A stretch of DNA of 64,000 nucleotides, taken from Natronococcus jeotgali DSM 18795. GTDB taxonomy: Archaea; Halobacteriota; Halobacteria; Halobacteriales; Natrialbaceae. This document shows, piece by piece, positions 33,859 to 42,632 of the stretch; position 1 is the first letter of the stretch; each line of letters begins with the position of its first letter. Under the pieces are notes generated by a model. The model did no database searches and had not been told where the DNA came from. It saw only the letters and a list, made by a program, of their open reading frames with translations. The translations under genes were made by a program, and so were the position numbers. The DNA is taken from contig NZ_AOIA01000092.1 in assembly GCF_000337695.1 (NCBI RefSeq), positions 1-64,000 on the forward strand, given 5' to 3'.

Positions 33859-34561
33859 AAGCGCCATCGATGCACCGCCGGATTCCGATTCGGAAGCAGC
33901 GCGAGCGAAAAGACGCGTTCGCGAGGATCCCGATCGGGACAGCCCGGTTCGAGTATATATCGTATGGTGCGATACGAACCTGTAGCCCGGCCGGAGAGGC
34001 GATACTCCCTCGAGTACTGGTTCGGGGCGAGGAAACTCACCCTACCCATCGGAAAGCTACTTTGGGAACGTCGTGGGGAGTTGGAGTGGAAGATGTCGCG
34101 AATATCATACGCGAGCAGACGGGGCCGGAGTAGCACGCGACGGGTTTTGAGGGGAACTGAGGGGACGGAGATCGCCGACCTCGCGAGCTGGCTGGGTGGC
34201 AGGCTGACGGTAACTGCCACCGCACCCGAGGGGACGATAGCAGCGACGAAGACGGCGAGGGTGGTAAAGCGTCGACGGGCGCGATCACGCTCGGCGGCTC
34301 GACGAGTCTCTCTGACGTCGGACGGCTGTGCGCGCACGAACGTCTGCCGACCCCCACTACCGAAACCGGCGGCGGGAAAGCGGGCGGCGGTACCGCTTCC
34401 GGCCTCGAGGTGGGCCTGCAAAACGACGGGAACGACTCCTCGAGGAGCGAAACCGTCTGCCGGGATCTCGTCGGTCGGGAGGAGATCGACTCGTTGGTAG
34501 AGCCGAGTGCCCCGAAACTGGTCACTCAGCAGTAGCGGTAGTTGCCGTGACCGAGAGGTGA
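33859..34561. other. Region between the partition locus and sulP, no intact gene
   Basis: About 700 bases lacking a complete frame. Two coding-like pieces separated by stops and frameshifts (see the pseudogene entry) occupy most of it. The left edge after 33940 is moderately A/T-rich. Confidence 0.5.
33990..34533 (+). pseudogene. Remnant of an unidentified haloarchaeal gene
   Basis: One frame encodes VGVEDVANIIREQTGPE before a stop near 34133. About 100 bases later a different stretch reads ASTGAITLGGSTSLSDVGRL, then LCAHERLPTPTTETGG and REEIDSLVEPSAPKLVTQQ, ending at a stop near 34533. The pieces have haloarchaeal composition but no shared start, so they look like a decayed gene. The family is not identified. 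Confidence 0.4.
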
Positions 34562-36304
34562 GTGGTGGTGTCAACAGAACGTCTGAAAGAACGAACGAGC
34601 CGACGATTGTCGTCGATTCTCCCGGTACTGGAGTGGCTCCCGCAGTACGGCACGTCGTGGCTCCGCGCGGACGTCGTCGCGGGAATCACCGTCGCAGCGG
34701 CGGTCGTTCCCGAGGGGTTAGCGTACGCATCGCTTGCAAACTTGCCACCGGAGACCGGCCTGTACGCCGGGTTGATGGCCGCCATCGCGTACCTTTTTCT
34801 CGGCACCTCTCGGCAAGTCATGGTGGGACCGACCTCGGCGCTGGCGATTCTGCTCGCGAGCGGTGTCGGGGTAGTCGCCGGCGGGAACAGCGCCTCATAC
34901 GCATCGCTTGTCACCGTGACGACGATCCTCGTTGGCGTCTTCGCAGTTCTCGCGTGGGTGTTTCGATTGGGGTTTCTCGTCAACTTTATTTCTGGTTCTG
35001 TTCTTACGGGATTTTCGGCCGGGGCGGCACTGTACATACTGTCGACCCAATTAAACAAGCTATTCGGCATCGAAGGGAGCGGGTCGGGTGCCTTCTTCGA
35101 GGAAACGTTCTTCGGGCGGATATGGTACACCGGAACCCATCTCGCTGAGGCGAACCCCGAAACAGTTGCCGTCGGCGTTGCTGGCATCGCGTTGCTCGTC
35201 CTCGGAGAACGGTATCTGCCGCACGCCCCGAATACACTGTTCGTCGTCGTTCTCTCCATCGTTCTCATGTCGGTCACGAATCTGCAGGCCGAGGGCGTCG
35301 AGATCGTGGGATCGATTCCGAGCGGTCTCCCCTCGCTGACGGTTCCGGCGGTTCCCAGCGTCGAGACGCTGGGATCTCTCATCCCCGTCGCCGCCGCGTT
35401 GTTCCTCCTGTCGTACGTCGAAGGCATCAGTGCAGTCGAGACGTTCGCCAGACGCCACGACTATCGGACCGATGCGAACCAGGAGCTGCTGGCTGACGGC
35501 GGCGCCAACCTCGCTGCCGGCTTCGGTGGCGGATTCGCCGTCGGTGGAAGCATGTCCCGATCGGCGCTCAACGACGCCGTCGGGGGCAAGACACAGCTCA
35601 CGAACGCTATCGTTGCCCTTGTTCTCGTCGTCGTCTTGCTCTTCCTTACCGATGTGTTCACGAATCTCCCGGAGACAATTCTCGCAGCGATCGTTATCGT
35701 CGCCGTCACGGGCCTTATCGACGCGAGCGCTATCCGTCAGCTGTACCGAGTGAGCAAGAGCGAGTTTGCCATCGCGATGTCGGCCTTACTCGGAGTACTC
35801 ACAGTCGGGATGCTGTGGGGCGTCTTCGTCGGCGTCGTCCTCTCGTTGCTGGTCGCAATCTCTCGAGTCAGTCGTCCGTCGACACACGAACTCGGTCGGC
35901 TCGACGGAACGGACCACTTCGTCGCTCTCGACTTGTATCCCGCGGCAACGACTATCGCGGACGTGTTCGTCTACCGCGTCGAAGCCGAGCTGTTCTACGC
36001 GAACGCGGATACGATCCGGACCGATCTCCTCGAACGACTCGAAAAACGCGACTCCGACGTCGAATTGGTCGTCTTCGACCTCACGTCGTCATCGACGGTC
36101 GATTTCGGGGCCGCACAGATGTTGGAGAAACTCGAAGGAAAACTCGAGTCGCGTGGAATCGACCTCCGTGTTGCGGGGGCGGAGTCCGAGGTTGTACAGA
36201 TACTCGAAACGACGGGACTTGCGGCGAACGTCGGCGGCGTGAAACTCGAGGAACCGATCGACGACGTCATCAACCGCTGGAGAGCGGAGCCATCGTCCTC
36301 GTAG
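34562..36304 (+). CDS. SulP-family anion permease with STAS domain
   Basis: A 580-residue transporter. About eleven hydrophobic segments run from residue 20 to 430, including RADVVAGITVAAAVVPEGLA (the SulP signature region) and GLYAGLMAAIAYLFLGTSRQ. The C-terminal STAS domain (about 450-570) has VELVVFDLTSSSTVDFGAAQ. SulP proteins carry sulfate, bicarbonate or other oxyanions across the membrane. The start is one of three consecutive GTG codons. Codon use is clearly less G+C-rich than in neighbouring genes, a sign of transfer. It stands alone between the partition locus and an MFS gene. Confidence 0.9.
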   Translation: MVVSTERLKERTSRRLSSILPVLEWLPQYGTSWLRADVVAGITVAAAVVPEGLAYASLANLPPETGLYAGLMAAIAYLFLGTSRQVMVGPTSALAILLASGVGVVAGGNSASYASLVTVTTILVGVFAVLAWVFRLGFLVNFISGSVLTGFSAGAALYILSTQLNKLFGIEGSGSGAFFEETFFGRIWYTGTHLAEANPETVAVGVAGIALLVLGERYLPHAPNTLFVVVLSIVLMSVTNLQAEGVEIVGSIPSGLPSLTVPAVPSVETLGSLIPVAAALFLLSYVEGISAVETFARRHDYRTDANQELLADGGANLAAGFGGGFAVGGSMSRSALNDAVGGKTQLTNAIVALVLVVVLLFLTDVFTNLPETILAAIVIVAVTGLIDASAIRQLYRVSKSEFAIAMSALLGVLTVGMLWGVFVGVVLSLLVAISRVSRPSTHELGRLDGTDHFVALDLYPAATTIADVFVYRVEAELFYANADTIRTDLLERLEKRDSDVELVVFDLTSSSTVDFGAAQMLEKLEGKLESRGIDLRVAGAESEVVQILETTGLAANVGGVKLEEPIDDVINRWRAEPSSS

Positions 36305-36398
36305 GCGGATCTGTATTCAGTTGGACTCGCTCGAACCTCGCTGAGCCGATCGGACGGATGACCGCGCTCATCCGAGGTGCCCGATCCGGCGTTTTCGG

Positions 36399-38129
36399 TT
36401 AGTCCTCCACGGCCGTTTCGGAAGTGTCACGTGTCGAACCCCGGGGCGATTCGGAGCGGTCAGTTTCGTCGTCGGCTTCCGGTATCTGCCGTGGTAAGAA
36501 CGTCGATGCGATGAGCAGGAGCACTACGAGCAGTACGAGGAGGAGCAACGCCGCCCGCTGAGCGTCGAACATCGCAGCCTCGAAGATCCCCTCGAGCAAC
36601 TGTCGTTGCGTCGGAGTGAGTCGGTTCAGGAACTGTTGTTGCGTGGCCTCGGTCGCCGTCTCTGTTGCATCTTCGAGAGCGATCACCAGATCGTTTCGTC
36701 GCTCCGTCGAAACGGTCACGTGTTCCGCTCGGAGCACTCTGTCGACGACGCCACCGTAGAAGTGACCGAGAAAGTACGAGCCGACGACTGCAGTGCCCAT
36801 GGCGAATCCGATCGAACTGCTTACGTTCAGGACGCCGGATGCTTCGGCGGAGTTCGCAGTCGGGACGGCCGACATCGTCATATTGGAGATCTGTGCCAGT
36901 ATGAGTCCGACACCAGTTCCGTACAGCGCCACCGGGATAACCATCCTGCCGATCGTTTGATCGGGTCCCGTCTGCTCGTACAACAGCGCCAGTCCGAGGC
37001 CGATACACACGATGCCGACCTGAATTAGCGTCCGTGGAGAGACGTACTTCCGCCAGTTGGTGGTAAACGCCGCAAAAAGGACCGACGTAAGAGAGTAGGG
37101 TAATAACCCGAGCCCGGTTTCGAAGGCGGTGTATCCGAGTACCGCCTGAAGGTAGACTGGAAAGATAAACAGGAAGCCAGCCGAGACGATCGAACGAATA
37201 TTGTACGTAACGACACCGGCTACAAAAGGGCGGTTCGTCAGCACGTGCAGCGGAACGAGCGGTGATTTCCCGGCACGTTCCAGTCGGCGTTCGTACTGAA
37301 CGAACGCGGCGAACGCGAGCAGTCCGATGCCGAGCAGCCAGATCGCTGGTGACGTCCCGACGGGATTGAACTGCACGTCGCCGACGAAAAACGGCCGCCG
37401 TTCGACTACCCACCCGTACTTCCCGCTCAGAAGGAATCCAGTGACGAACGACGTCGCGCCGACGATGGTCAGCGCTGTCCCACCCTTATCCAGCGAACTG
37501 CTCGTTTTTGACAGCGGATTCGGGCGCACGTATCGAACGAAGTAGAGAATAACCCCCACACCAACGATTTGGAGCGTAAATCCCCACCGCCAACTCGCGT
37601 ACGTGGTGAGTGCGCCACCGATAATCGGTCCGAGCGTCGATCCGACCCCGCTCACGCCAGCGAGTAGTCCGAACGCCTTCGCCCGGTCATCGTCTTCGTA
37701 ACTGACCGTCAATACGGTAAACGTCAGGGGAAATATCACAGCGGCCGCGGAACCCTGGACGAGTGACCAGCCGAGATAGAGGATCGTCGTGTTCCAGCTA
37801 ATCGCTGCTACCAGCGTTCCGCCGGCGTAGACGGTCAGTGCGACTGCCATTACACGCCGAGGACTACGCCGAGACGGCAGCGTACCGGCTGGCAGAATCA
37901 GCGCAGCGATCACCAGCGAGTAGAGCGAAACCGCCCCCTGAATCACGGTGACAGAGGTATCGAACTCGTCTACCATCGTGGGGATCGCCACGTTCATCAG
38001 GGAGGCGTTGACGACCACGATGAACGTCGTCAGGCTCATGGCGATTGCTGGAGCCCAGTATCGTACTCTCCTCTGTAACTCCTCAGATAGAGAGGGATTT
38101 CCGTTTGTAGGGGACCCATCTGGGATCAT
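36399..38129 (-). CDS. DHA2-type MFS transporter, EmrB/QacA-like
   Basis: A 576-residue protein with about fourteen hydrophobic segments, the size of the DHA2 drug:H+ antiporter family. The first helix, AIAMSLTTFIVVVNASLMNV, shows the acidic-free first membrane motif, and GVSGVGSTLGPIIGGALTTY is the characteristic motif C of antiporters. The C-terminal 60 residues are acidic and soluble. It exports drugs or metabolites. Codons are A/T-richer than those of the chromosomal neighbours, like the adjacent convergent sulP gene, so both may have arrived together. Confidence 0.9.
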   Translation of the reverse strand: MIPDGSPTNGNPSLSEELQRRVRYWAPAIAMSLTTFIVVVNASLMNVAIPTMVDEFDTSVTVIQGAVSLYSLVIAALILPAGTLPSRRSPRRVMAVALTVYAGGTLVAAISWNTTILYLGWSLVQGSAAAVIFPLTFTVLTVSYEDDDRAKAFGLLAGVSGVGSTLGPIIGGALTTYASWRWGFTLQIVGVGVILYFVRYVRPNPLSKTSSSLDKGGTALTIVGATSFVTGFLLSGKYGWVVERRPFFVGDVQFNPVGTSPAIWLLGIGLLAFAAFVQYERRLERAGKSPLVPLHVLTNRPFVAGVVTYNIRSIVSAGFLFIFPVYLQAVLGYTAFETGLGLLPYSLTSVLFAAFTTNWRKYVSPRTLIQVGIVCIGLGLALLYEQTGPDQTIGRMVIPVALYGTGVGLILAQISNMTMSAVPTANSAEASGVLNVSSSIGFAMGTAVVGSYFLGHFYGGVVDRVLRAEHVTVSTERRNDLVIALEDATETATEATQQQFLNRLTPTQRQLLEGIFEAAMFDAQRAALLLLVLLVVLLLIASTFLPRQIPEADDETDRSESPRGSTRDTSETAVED

Positions 38130-38858
38130 AGCGTAGCCTCATGCTTTTGTCCGTCAAATAATCGGGACGTGGCCAGGCACTTCGACTCGCCGGAGACAGA
38201 AGTGTGCGCGCTTCTCGAGTACGATGTTCGGGGGACATCTCTACACAAAAGGCAAATCGAGTGCTTCTGGGGCTTGCCCCCGAGGCGGTTCACGGTGCCG
38301 TTACTGTCGTTCCAGGAAACCCGTTCTCTCGATTTCCTCGCTCGCGTGATCCAAACGCGAGCGAAACCGTCGCCTCGACAGCAGATCGAGCTGTCCGCGC
38401 GTACCGCCGGTTAGTGGTCTCGAGGTGCGCGCCGAAACTCCGTCACGAGAGAACTATTTCGACGGTCTCGGTCGGACACACCGCGTTTCCGGTGAAACGA
38501 GGCCCCTGAGCGCGTATCCGTCGATCCGTACAGAAGAGTGACTGACGAAGCAGTGTCCGATCGGTTTTCACCGGAATCCCGGTGTGAACGCTCGGGACGT
38601 GCCGAACCGATCGAGACACCGTCCTTCCGGTGGAATTCGAGGAGCGGAGTGAAAAATCAGGCCTGGAAAGGCTGTCCTTCGGGATTCCTCGGATCGACGT
38701 TCATCGGAGGTCCAATAGAATGGGTCAGCGTCGTGCGAGCGGGAAAGAGGCACCGAATTTCCGGTGAATAGTACACACCACGTTTCCGGTGAAGTCGAAG
38801 GGTTTCATCCCGTAAACGGCCGGTTCCATCGCGAACGGACGAACCGACAGTTCGAAAC
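38130..38858. other. Non-coding origin-flanking region downstream of orc1/cdc6
   Basis: This 729-base stretch has no convincing gene and carries at least five ORB-like elements between 38476 and 38802. Their orientation is mostly the same, with one inverted at about 38565. The left part (38130-38470) shows no repeat that I can identify. Confidence 0.6.
38476..38802. repeat. Cluster of ORB-like elements downstream of orc1/cdc6
   Basis: Five copies of the core TTTCCGGTGAA or a variant: 38485-38498, 38565-38576 (inverted), 38625-38636 (degenerate), 38757-38768 and 38782-38793. Several carry the adjoining string ACACACC(A/G)C on the same side, as in haloarchaeal Orc1/Cdc6 origin recognition boxes. 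Confidence 0.75.
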
Positions 38859-40073
38859 TCACTCGACGGTGTCCTCGAGGACGTTTTTGACCACTCCCGG
38901 ATCCTCGAGGAGGGTGTGTTCGGTGTAGCTCCCCTCCGCGCTCCCACCGCTGTGGCGCGTCTGCTCGAGGATGTCGAGGAAGGCGTGTTCCTTGAGCAGG
39001 TCGCGGACGCGGCGAAGCGAGAGGGCGTCGGTACCCTCCTGCCGGCAGATCTGTTCGTAGACGTCGTAGATGCGGGTCGTTCTGAATCCGCTGTTCTCGA
39101 TATCTCCGTCCTCGCGTTGCTGGTCGAGCGAGAGCACGGTCAACGCCTGGAGGACGTACCGCGAGTGGGGTGTCGAGCCCCGAATGAGCTCGCGGAATCG
39201 GTCGATCTCCGCGCGCTCGCGCGCCTGAACGATGAACTCCTCGCGGACCGTCTCCGTTCCGCGCGTCTGGGCGATCTCGCCGGCGTACCGGAGGATGTCG
39301 ATCGCCTTGCGCGCGTCGCCGTGTTCGCGGGCCGCAAGCGCCGCGGCCCGCGGGATCACCGCGTCCTCGAGAACGCCCCTGCGGAACGCGTCGCTTCGGG
39401 CGGTCATGATCTTGTTGAGCTGACTCGCGTTGTACGGCGGAAAGACGAACTCGCGCTCACAGAGGCTCGATTTAACCCGTTCGTCCATTCGATCCTTGTA
39501 CTTGATCTTGTTGCTGATACCCATGACGCCGATCTTGCAGTCGGTTACCTTTCCCGCCTCGCCGGCACGGGAAAGCTGCATCAGGATCGCGTCGTCCTCG
39601 AGTTTGTCGATCTCGTCGAGAATGATGAGCGCAACGTCGTACTCGTCGTTGAGCAGCCGCCAGAGCCGCTTATAGTAGGTCGCGGTGCTGATCCCCTTGT
39701 CCGGAATGTAGATATCCGTCGCGTCGGTGTTGACCGAGCTCGCGATCGTCTGGACGGCCTGCGTTTCGGTGGTATCTTGCGCGCAGTCGACGTACGCGAA
39801 GACGGCGTTGATGTCTTCTTCCTCGGCAGTCTCGACGAGCCGCCTGGAGATGTACTTCGCACAGAGGGACTTTCCGGTCCCAGTTTTCCCGTATATCAGA
39901 ACGTTGCTCGGACTCTGTCCGAAGATCGCGGGGTTGACCGCGTTGGCGAGGTGGCTGATCTCCTCGTCCCGCCCGACGATCCGACCCTCGTCCGGAAGGT
40001 GGCTGATCTCGAGGAGTTCCTTGTTCGTAAAGATCGGATCCTCCCGAACGAACAGGTCGTCGGACTCCGGCAT
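38859..40073 (-). CDS. orc1/cdc6: Orc1/Cdc6 replication initiator
   Basis: A 404-residue archaeal Orc1/Cdc6 protein. The Walker A motif is NVLIYGKTGTGKSLCAKYIS (about residue 60), Walker B is YDVALIILDEIDKLEDDAIL (about residue 140) and sensor 1 is VMGISNKIKYKDRMDERVKS. A C-terminal winged helix with VLSLDQQREDGD follows. It binds origin recognition boxes and recruits the MCM helicase. The start MPESDDLFVRED is chosen because longer starts run through ORB elements. ORB-like repeats lie on both sides of the gene and one ends only 8 bases before the ATG, suggesting autoregulation. Confidence 0.92.
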   Translation of the reverse strand: MPESDDLFVREDPIFTNKELLEISHLPDEGRIVGRDEEISHLANAVNPAIFGQSPSNVLIYGKTGTGKSLCAKYISRRLVETAEEEDINAVFAYVDCAQDTTETQAVQTIASSVNTDATDIYIPDKGISTATYYKRLWRLLNDEYDVALIILDEIDKLEDDAILMQLSRAGEAGKVTDCKIGVMGISNKIKYKDRMDERVKSSLCEREFVFPPYNASQLNKIMTARSDAFRRGVLEDAVIPRAAALAAREHGDARKAIDILRYAGEIAQTRGTETVREEFIVQARERAEIDRFRELIRGSTPHSRYVLQALTVLSLDQQREDGDIENSGFRTTRIYDVYEQICRQEGTDALSLRRVRDLLKEHAFLDILEQTRHSGGSAEGSYTEHTLLEDPGVVKNVLEDTVE

Positions 40074-40080
40074 TGATTCA

Positions 40081-40112
40081 GACACCGTATTTCCGGTGAA
40101 TCGACTTGAGGG
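40081..40112 (+). repeat. ORB-like element next to the orc1/cdc6 start
   Basis: GACACCGTATTTCCGGTGAA and flanking bases match the ORB pattern. It begins 8 bases from the ATG at 40073, so Orc1/Cdc6 binding here could repress its own gene. Confidence 0.7.
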
Positions 40113-40139
40113 TTTCGGCACCGGGAACTTCCCGGCCGC

Positions 40140-40170
40140 ACACACACACCACGTTTCCGGTGAAATCGGC
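40140..40170 (+). repeat. ORB-like element, left member of inverted pair
   Basis: ACACACACCACGTTTCCGG and the following TGAAAT. The (AC)n string precedes the TTTCCGGTGAA core. Its mirror is at 40493-40530. Confidence 0.75.
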
Positions 40171-40329
40171 TCCGAAGGCGGGTGGGGTGGACTGGAAACG
40201 GGGGTCGAAACGAGTGCGAATCCGACTATTCGAACACAGAACGCGAGACGCGGAAGAATTTGATCTGGCGATTCGACGGAAAAGACGACGGGTTCGGCTC
40301 GAGAAGGCGGATCCAATAGTGATCAAGGT

Positions 40330-40450
40330 CACTTCCTTTAGAATGTGATCCAGTCAATGGGCTTTACTCACTGGTCCCTAATAAAACATATGATACTGTA
40401 CCGAAATGTCTAGATGAAAACCTAAGATACTATCAACGATCGCCGGAGAA
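40330..40450. other. A/T-rich stretch, candidate DNA unwinding element
   Basis: The most A/T-rich part of the origin region lies between the inverted ORBs. It contains two 13-bp-phased TCTTAGR/TCTAGA copies on the minus strand (40407-40427). Confidence 0.6.
40407..40427 (-). repeat. Two 13-bp phased TCTTAGG/TCTAGAC copies inside the origin
   Basis: Minus strand: TCTTAGG at 40421-40427 and TCTAGAC starting exactly 13 bases later (40408-40414). The phase is the same as in the repeats before parA. Confidence 0.45.
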
Positions 40451-40492
40451 ATCAGGCAACATTCTCCTGGACCTGCGCTGGAACCCCTCCTC

Positions 40493-40530
40493 CAGCGGAC
40501 CGTTTCACCGGAAACGCGGTGTGTGTGTGC
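40493..40530 (-). repeat. ORB-like element, right member of inverted pair
   Basis: The core TTTCACCGGAAACGCGGTG and a (GT)n string face the opposite way to the ORB at 40140-40170. The two elements bracket the A/T-rich stretch. Confidence 0.75.
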
Positions 40531-40726
40531 GACTCCAAACTCGCCACCTCACCGGACCGATTTCCACCTGCCTTCGGCGTATCGCTTTTCCATCTCCATC
40601 GTATCTCTCCATCGAGTTCAGAGTTCTCTCCGCTGTTAGGCCGGGACCGACGAATCCGAAGTAACGAACACGACCGAAGGACGAACTACCGGAATCCCGG
40701 ACTGCCGTGGCTTCCGCTGCCGTAAC

Positions 40727-40777
40727 GTCCTTGTAATCTCGACCTTTTCGTAATCCCGCCTTCCTCGTATCCCGACC
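40727..40777 (+). repeat. 17-bp tandem repeats next to the origin
   Basis: Three adjacent units share the core (T/C)GTAATC(T/C)CG or CGTATCCCG, with starts near 40732, 40749 and 40766, 17 bases apart. A further CGTATCCG occurs at about 40795. They are unlike the ORB and the 13-bp repeats. Confidence 0.5.
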
Positions 40778-40812
40778 TGTCTCGGTTTCGCACTCGTATC
40801 CGACGAGTTCGG

Positions 40813-41172
40813 TTACGGGTTCGCCTCGACGAGTTCCGCCTCGCCGTACGTTTCGTCGACGGCGGTTACTCGGACCGTCGCCTCGATCGCAGCGATGTCG
40901 GCCTCGAGAAAGAGCACGAACCCGCTCTCGGTCTTGCATACGAGCGTCCCGTCGGCCTTCTCGTCGACGATATCGACGGTCACCTCGTCGCCCGTCTCGG
41001 GCTTTCCGCCGAGCGGTTCTCCGCACCGCCAACACTCGGCGTCGTACTCGGGAGATCCTTCGGGAGCATTGCTCGCCCCGCACCGAGGCGCCTCGCACTT
41101 GATGAACGAATCGTGTCGTCCCGGCTGATATCGTCCCACACGGCCACCGTCGCCATCGTCTCTTAAAAGCAT
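40813..41172 (-). CDS. TRAM-domain protein with Cys-rich N terminus
   Basis: A 119-residue protein. Residues 24-50 carry IKCEAPRCGASNAPEG and AECWRCGEP, four Cys that could hold zinc. The C-terminal 65 residues form a TRAM domain (GDEVTVDIVDEKADGTLVCK then GFVLFLEADIAAIEATVRVT), a small OB-like RNA-binding fold seen in archaeal TRM2/MiaB-related proteins and as stand-alone cold-response RNA chaperones. It adjoins the origin region on the same strand as orc1/cdc6. The N-terminal zinc knuckle is a known haloarchaeal variant. The RNA target is unknown. Confidence 0.8.
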   Translation of the reverse strand: MLLRDDGDGGRVGRYQPGRHDSFIKCEAPRCGASNAPEGSPEYDAECWRCGEPLGGKPETGDEVTVDIVDEKADGTLVCKTESGFVLFLEADIAAIEATVRVTAVDETYGEAELVEANP

Positions 41173-41398
41173 ACCGCTAAGTCGACTCCGATTCCTGGTC
41201 GATTCCAGGAGCCGTGATCGCTTGCGAGCCGACTCCAGGCGGACGGGGATCGAGTCGCGAGAACGGGATCGACTTCGGATCGCTCGCCCGCGTCGTTCGA
41301 GCCACTGCTTTCCTCGAGCGTGCGCCGAACCTTCGTCCGCTGTTTCCAGATCGGGGCTGCTGGCGCGCTCGTGCTCGTCGCCCGATCCGAGCGATCGG

Positions 41399-42631
41399 TT
41401 ACGCGGACCGTGGTTCGACGAGGAGGGCGTACTCGCCGCGGACTTGGCCCTCGTCGTGATACGCGACGGGTTCTTCGATCGCGACGATCCGCTCGTCGTC
41501 GACGGCCGCGGCCGTCACGATCCCCTCGAGGGGCCGCTCGCCGCTCTCGCCGGTTTCGAGGTCGAACCAACGGAGCGCGTGTGTCTCTGGATTCCGGACG
41601 CGGAAGTTTTGAGCGCACGGCGCGACGACCGCGCCGTCCCGCGTCGCGAGCTCGCGGACGAACCCCCGAACGGGCGCGTCCCACAGGGGGTTGCCATCGA
41701 TTCCGACGGCGACGATGCGGTGCTCGTTCGGGTGGCGGGACGCCGTCTCCCTGCGCCCGACGGCGTACGTGCTCCCGGTGACGAACGCCACGCGTCCGTC
41801 GGTCGCGCAGGCGTGATTCGGGTACGCGTACAGCGTCTCGCCGTCGACGTCGGTCTCGACTGCGAGATCGACGCCCCACCGCTCGGTTCCGTCCGCCTCG
41901 AGGACGTAGCCGCGCTTGTCGCCGTGGCTCGCGACGGCCAGGCGACCGCCGGTAAACGAAACGTCGCCGACGCGACGGTCGCCGTCGGTTCCGGTGTCCC
42001 ACGTCCAGTCGGGCTCGCCCGTCCTCGAGTCGAGGACGACGACGCCGCGGTCGTGCGCTCCTGAACACCGGTTGTAGCCGACGGCCAGCCGGCCTCGCTC
42101 GTCGTCGAGCGAGAGCGCGGTCGGCGAGGCGTCGGTCTCGTACCGCCACCGGACCGTCCCGTCGTGATCGAGGCCGTAGACGGCGCCGTGCCAGCGACGG
42201 TCCTCGCCGTCGCGCTCGTAGCGTCGGGCGGCCGCGTACACCCTTCCGGCGTCGTCGGTCGCGAGCGAGAGGACGTACGGGAGAGCGAAGAGCCGGTCCG
42301 TCGCGGGCGCGCCGACGTCCGCGGCGGTGTCCAGGGACCACCGTCGTGTCCCGGACTCGAGGGAGTAGGCCGCGACGGTTCCGTTCTCGCCGCGTTCCCC
42401 GACGACGAGCGCGCCGTCGGCGACCGCCAGCGAAACGGCCCGTTCCGGTTCGTCGACCTCCCACCGCGGGGCGAGCGATTCGCGGTCGAACGCGGTGACC
42501 GTCCCGTTCCACCGTCCGGCGACGACGAGGTCGTCGGTCAGCTCGACGCTCGAGCGCGTCCACAGCTGCCGGCTTCCCGCGGGATCGATCTCGCCGAGCG
42601 GGCGTTCGAACCGATCCGTGCGTTCGGCCAT
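41399..42631 (-). CDS. PQQ-like beta-propeller protein
   Basis: A 410-residue protein with repeated WD/PQQ-type blades. Examples are WNGTVTAFDRESLAPRWEVD, VAAYSLESGTRRWSLDTAAD, AVYGLDHDGTVRWRYETDAS and VVLDSRTGEPDWTWDTGT, giving roughly seven blades. There is no signal peptide and no lipobox at the chosen start. Such propellers are scaffolds or sensors. The stop lies near DUF3209 (2-base gap) and the gene closes the cobalamin minus-strand run, so a link to corrin metabolism is suggested by position only. Confidence 0.82.
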   Translation of the reverse strand: MAERTDRFERPLGEIDPAGSRQLWTRSSVELTDDLVVAGRWNGTVTAFDRESLAPRWEVDEPERAVSLAVADGALVVGERGENGTVAAYSLESGTRRWSLDTAADVGAPATDRLFALPYVLSLATDDAGRVYAAARRYERDGEDRRWHGAVYGLDHDGTVRWRYETDASPTALSLDDERGRLAVGYNRCSGAHDRGVVVLDSRTGEPDWTWDTGTDGDRRVGDVSFTGGRLAVASHGDKRGYVLEADGTERWGVDLAVETDVDGETLYAYPNHACATDGRVAFVTGSTYAVGRRETASRHPNEHRIVAVGIDGNPLWDAPVRGFVRELATRDGAVVAPCAQNFRVRNPETHALRWFDLETGESGERPLEGIVTAAAVDDERIVAIEEPVAYHDEGQVRGEYALLVEPRSA

Positions 42632-42632
42632 C

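Larger units (their letters stand above)
40074..40812. other. Putative replication origin (oriC-like region)
   Basis: This 739-base gene-free region upstream of orc1/cdc6 contains an ORB at 40081-40112, an inverted ORB pair at 40140-40170 and 40493-40530, an A/T-rich centre around 40330-40450 and 17-bp tandem repeats at 40727-40777. The layout of an initiator gene next to inverted ORBs bracketing an unwinding element is that of a haloarchaeal origin. Confidence 0.8.

Noticed and set aside
34562-38129. Composite transposon carrying sulP and the MFS gene
   Set aside because: No transposase, terminal inverted repeat or flanking target duplication could be seen. Only base-composition evidence remains.
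40074-40316. Longer N terminus for Orc1/Cdc6 (80 extra residues)
   Set aside because: The extra frame runs through two ORB elements and resembles no Orc1/Cdc6 protein. The start at 40073 matches the family.
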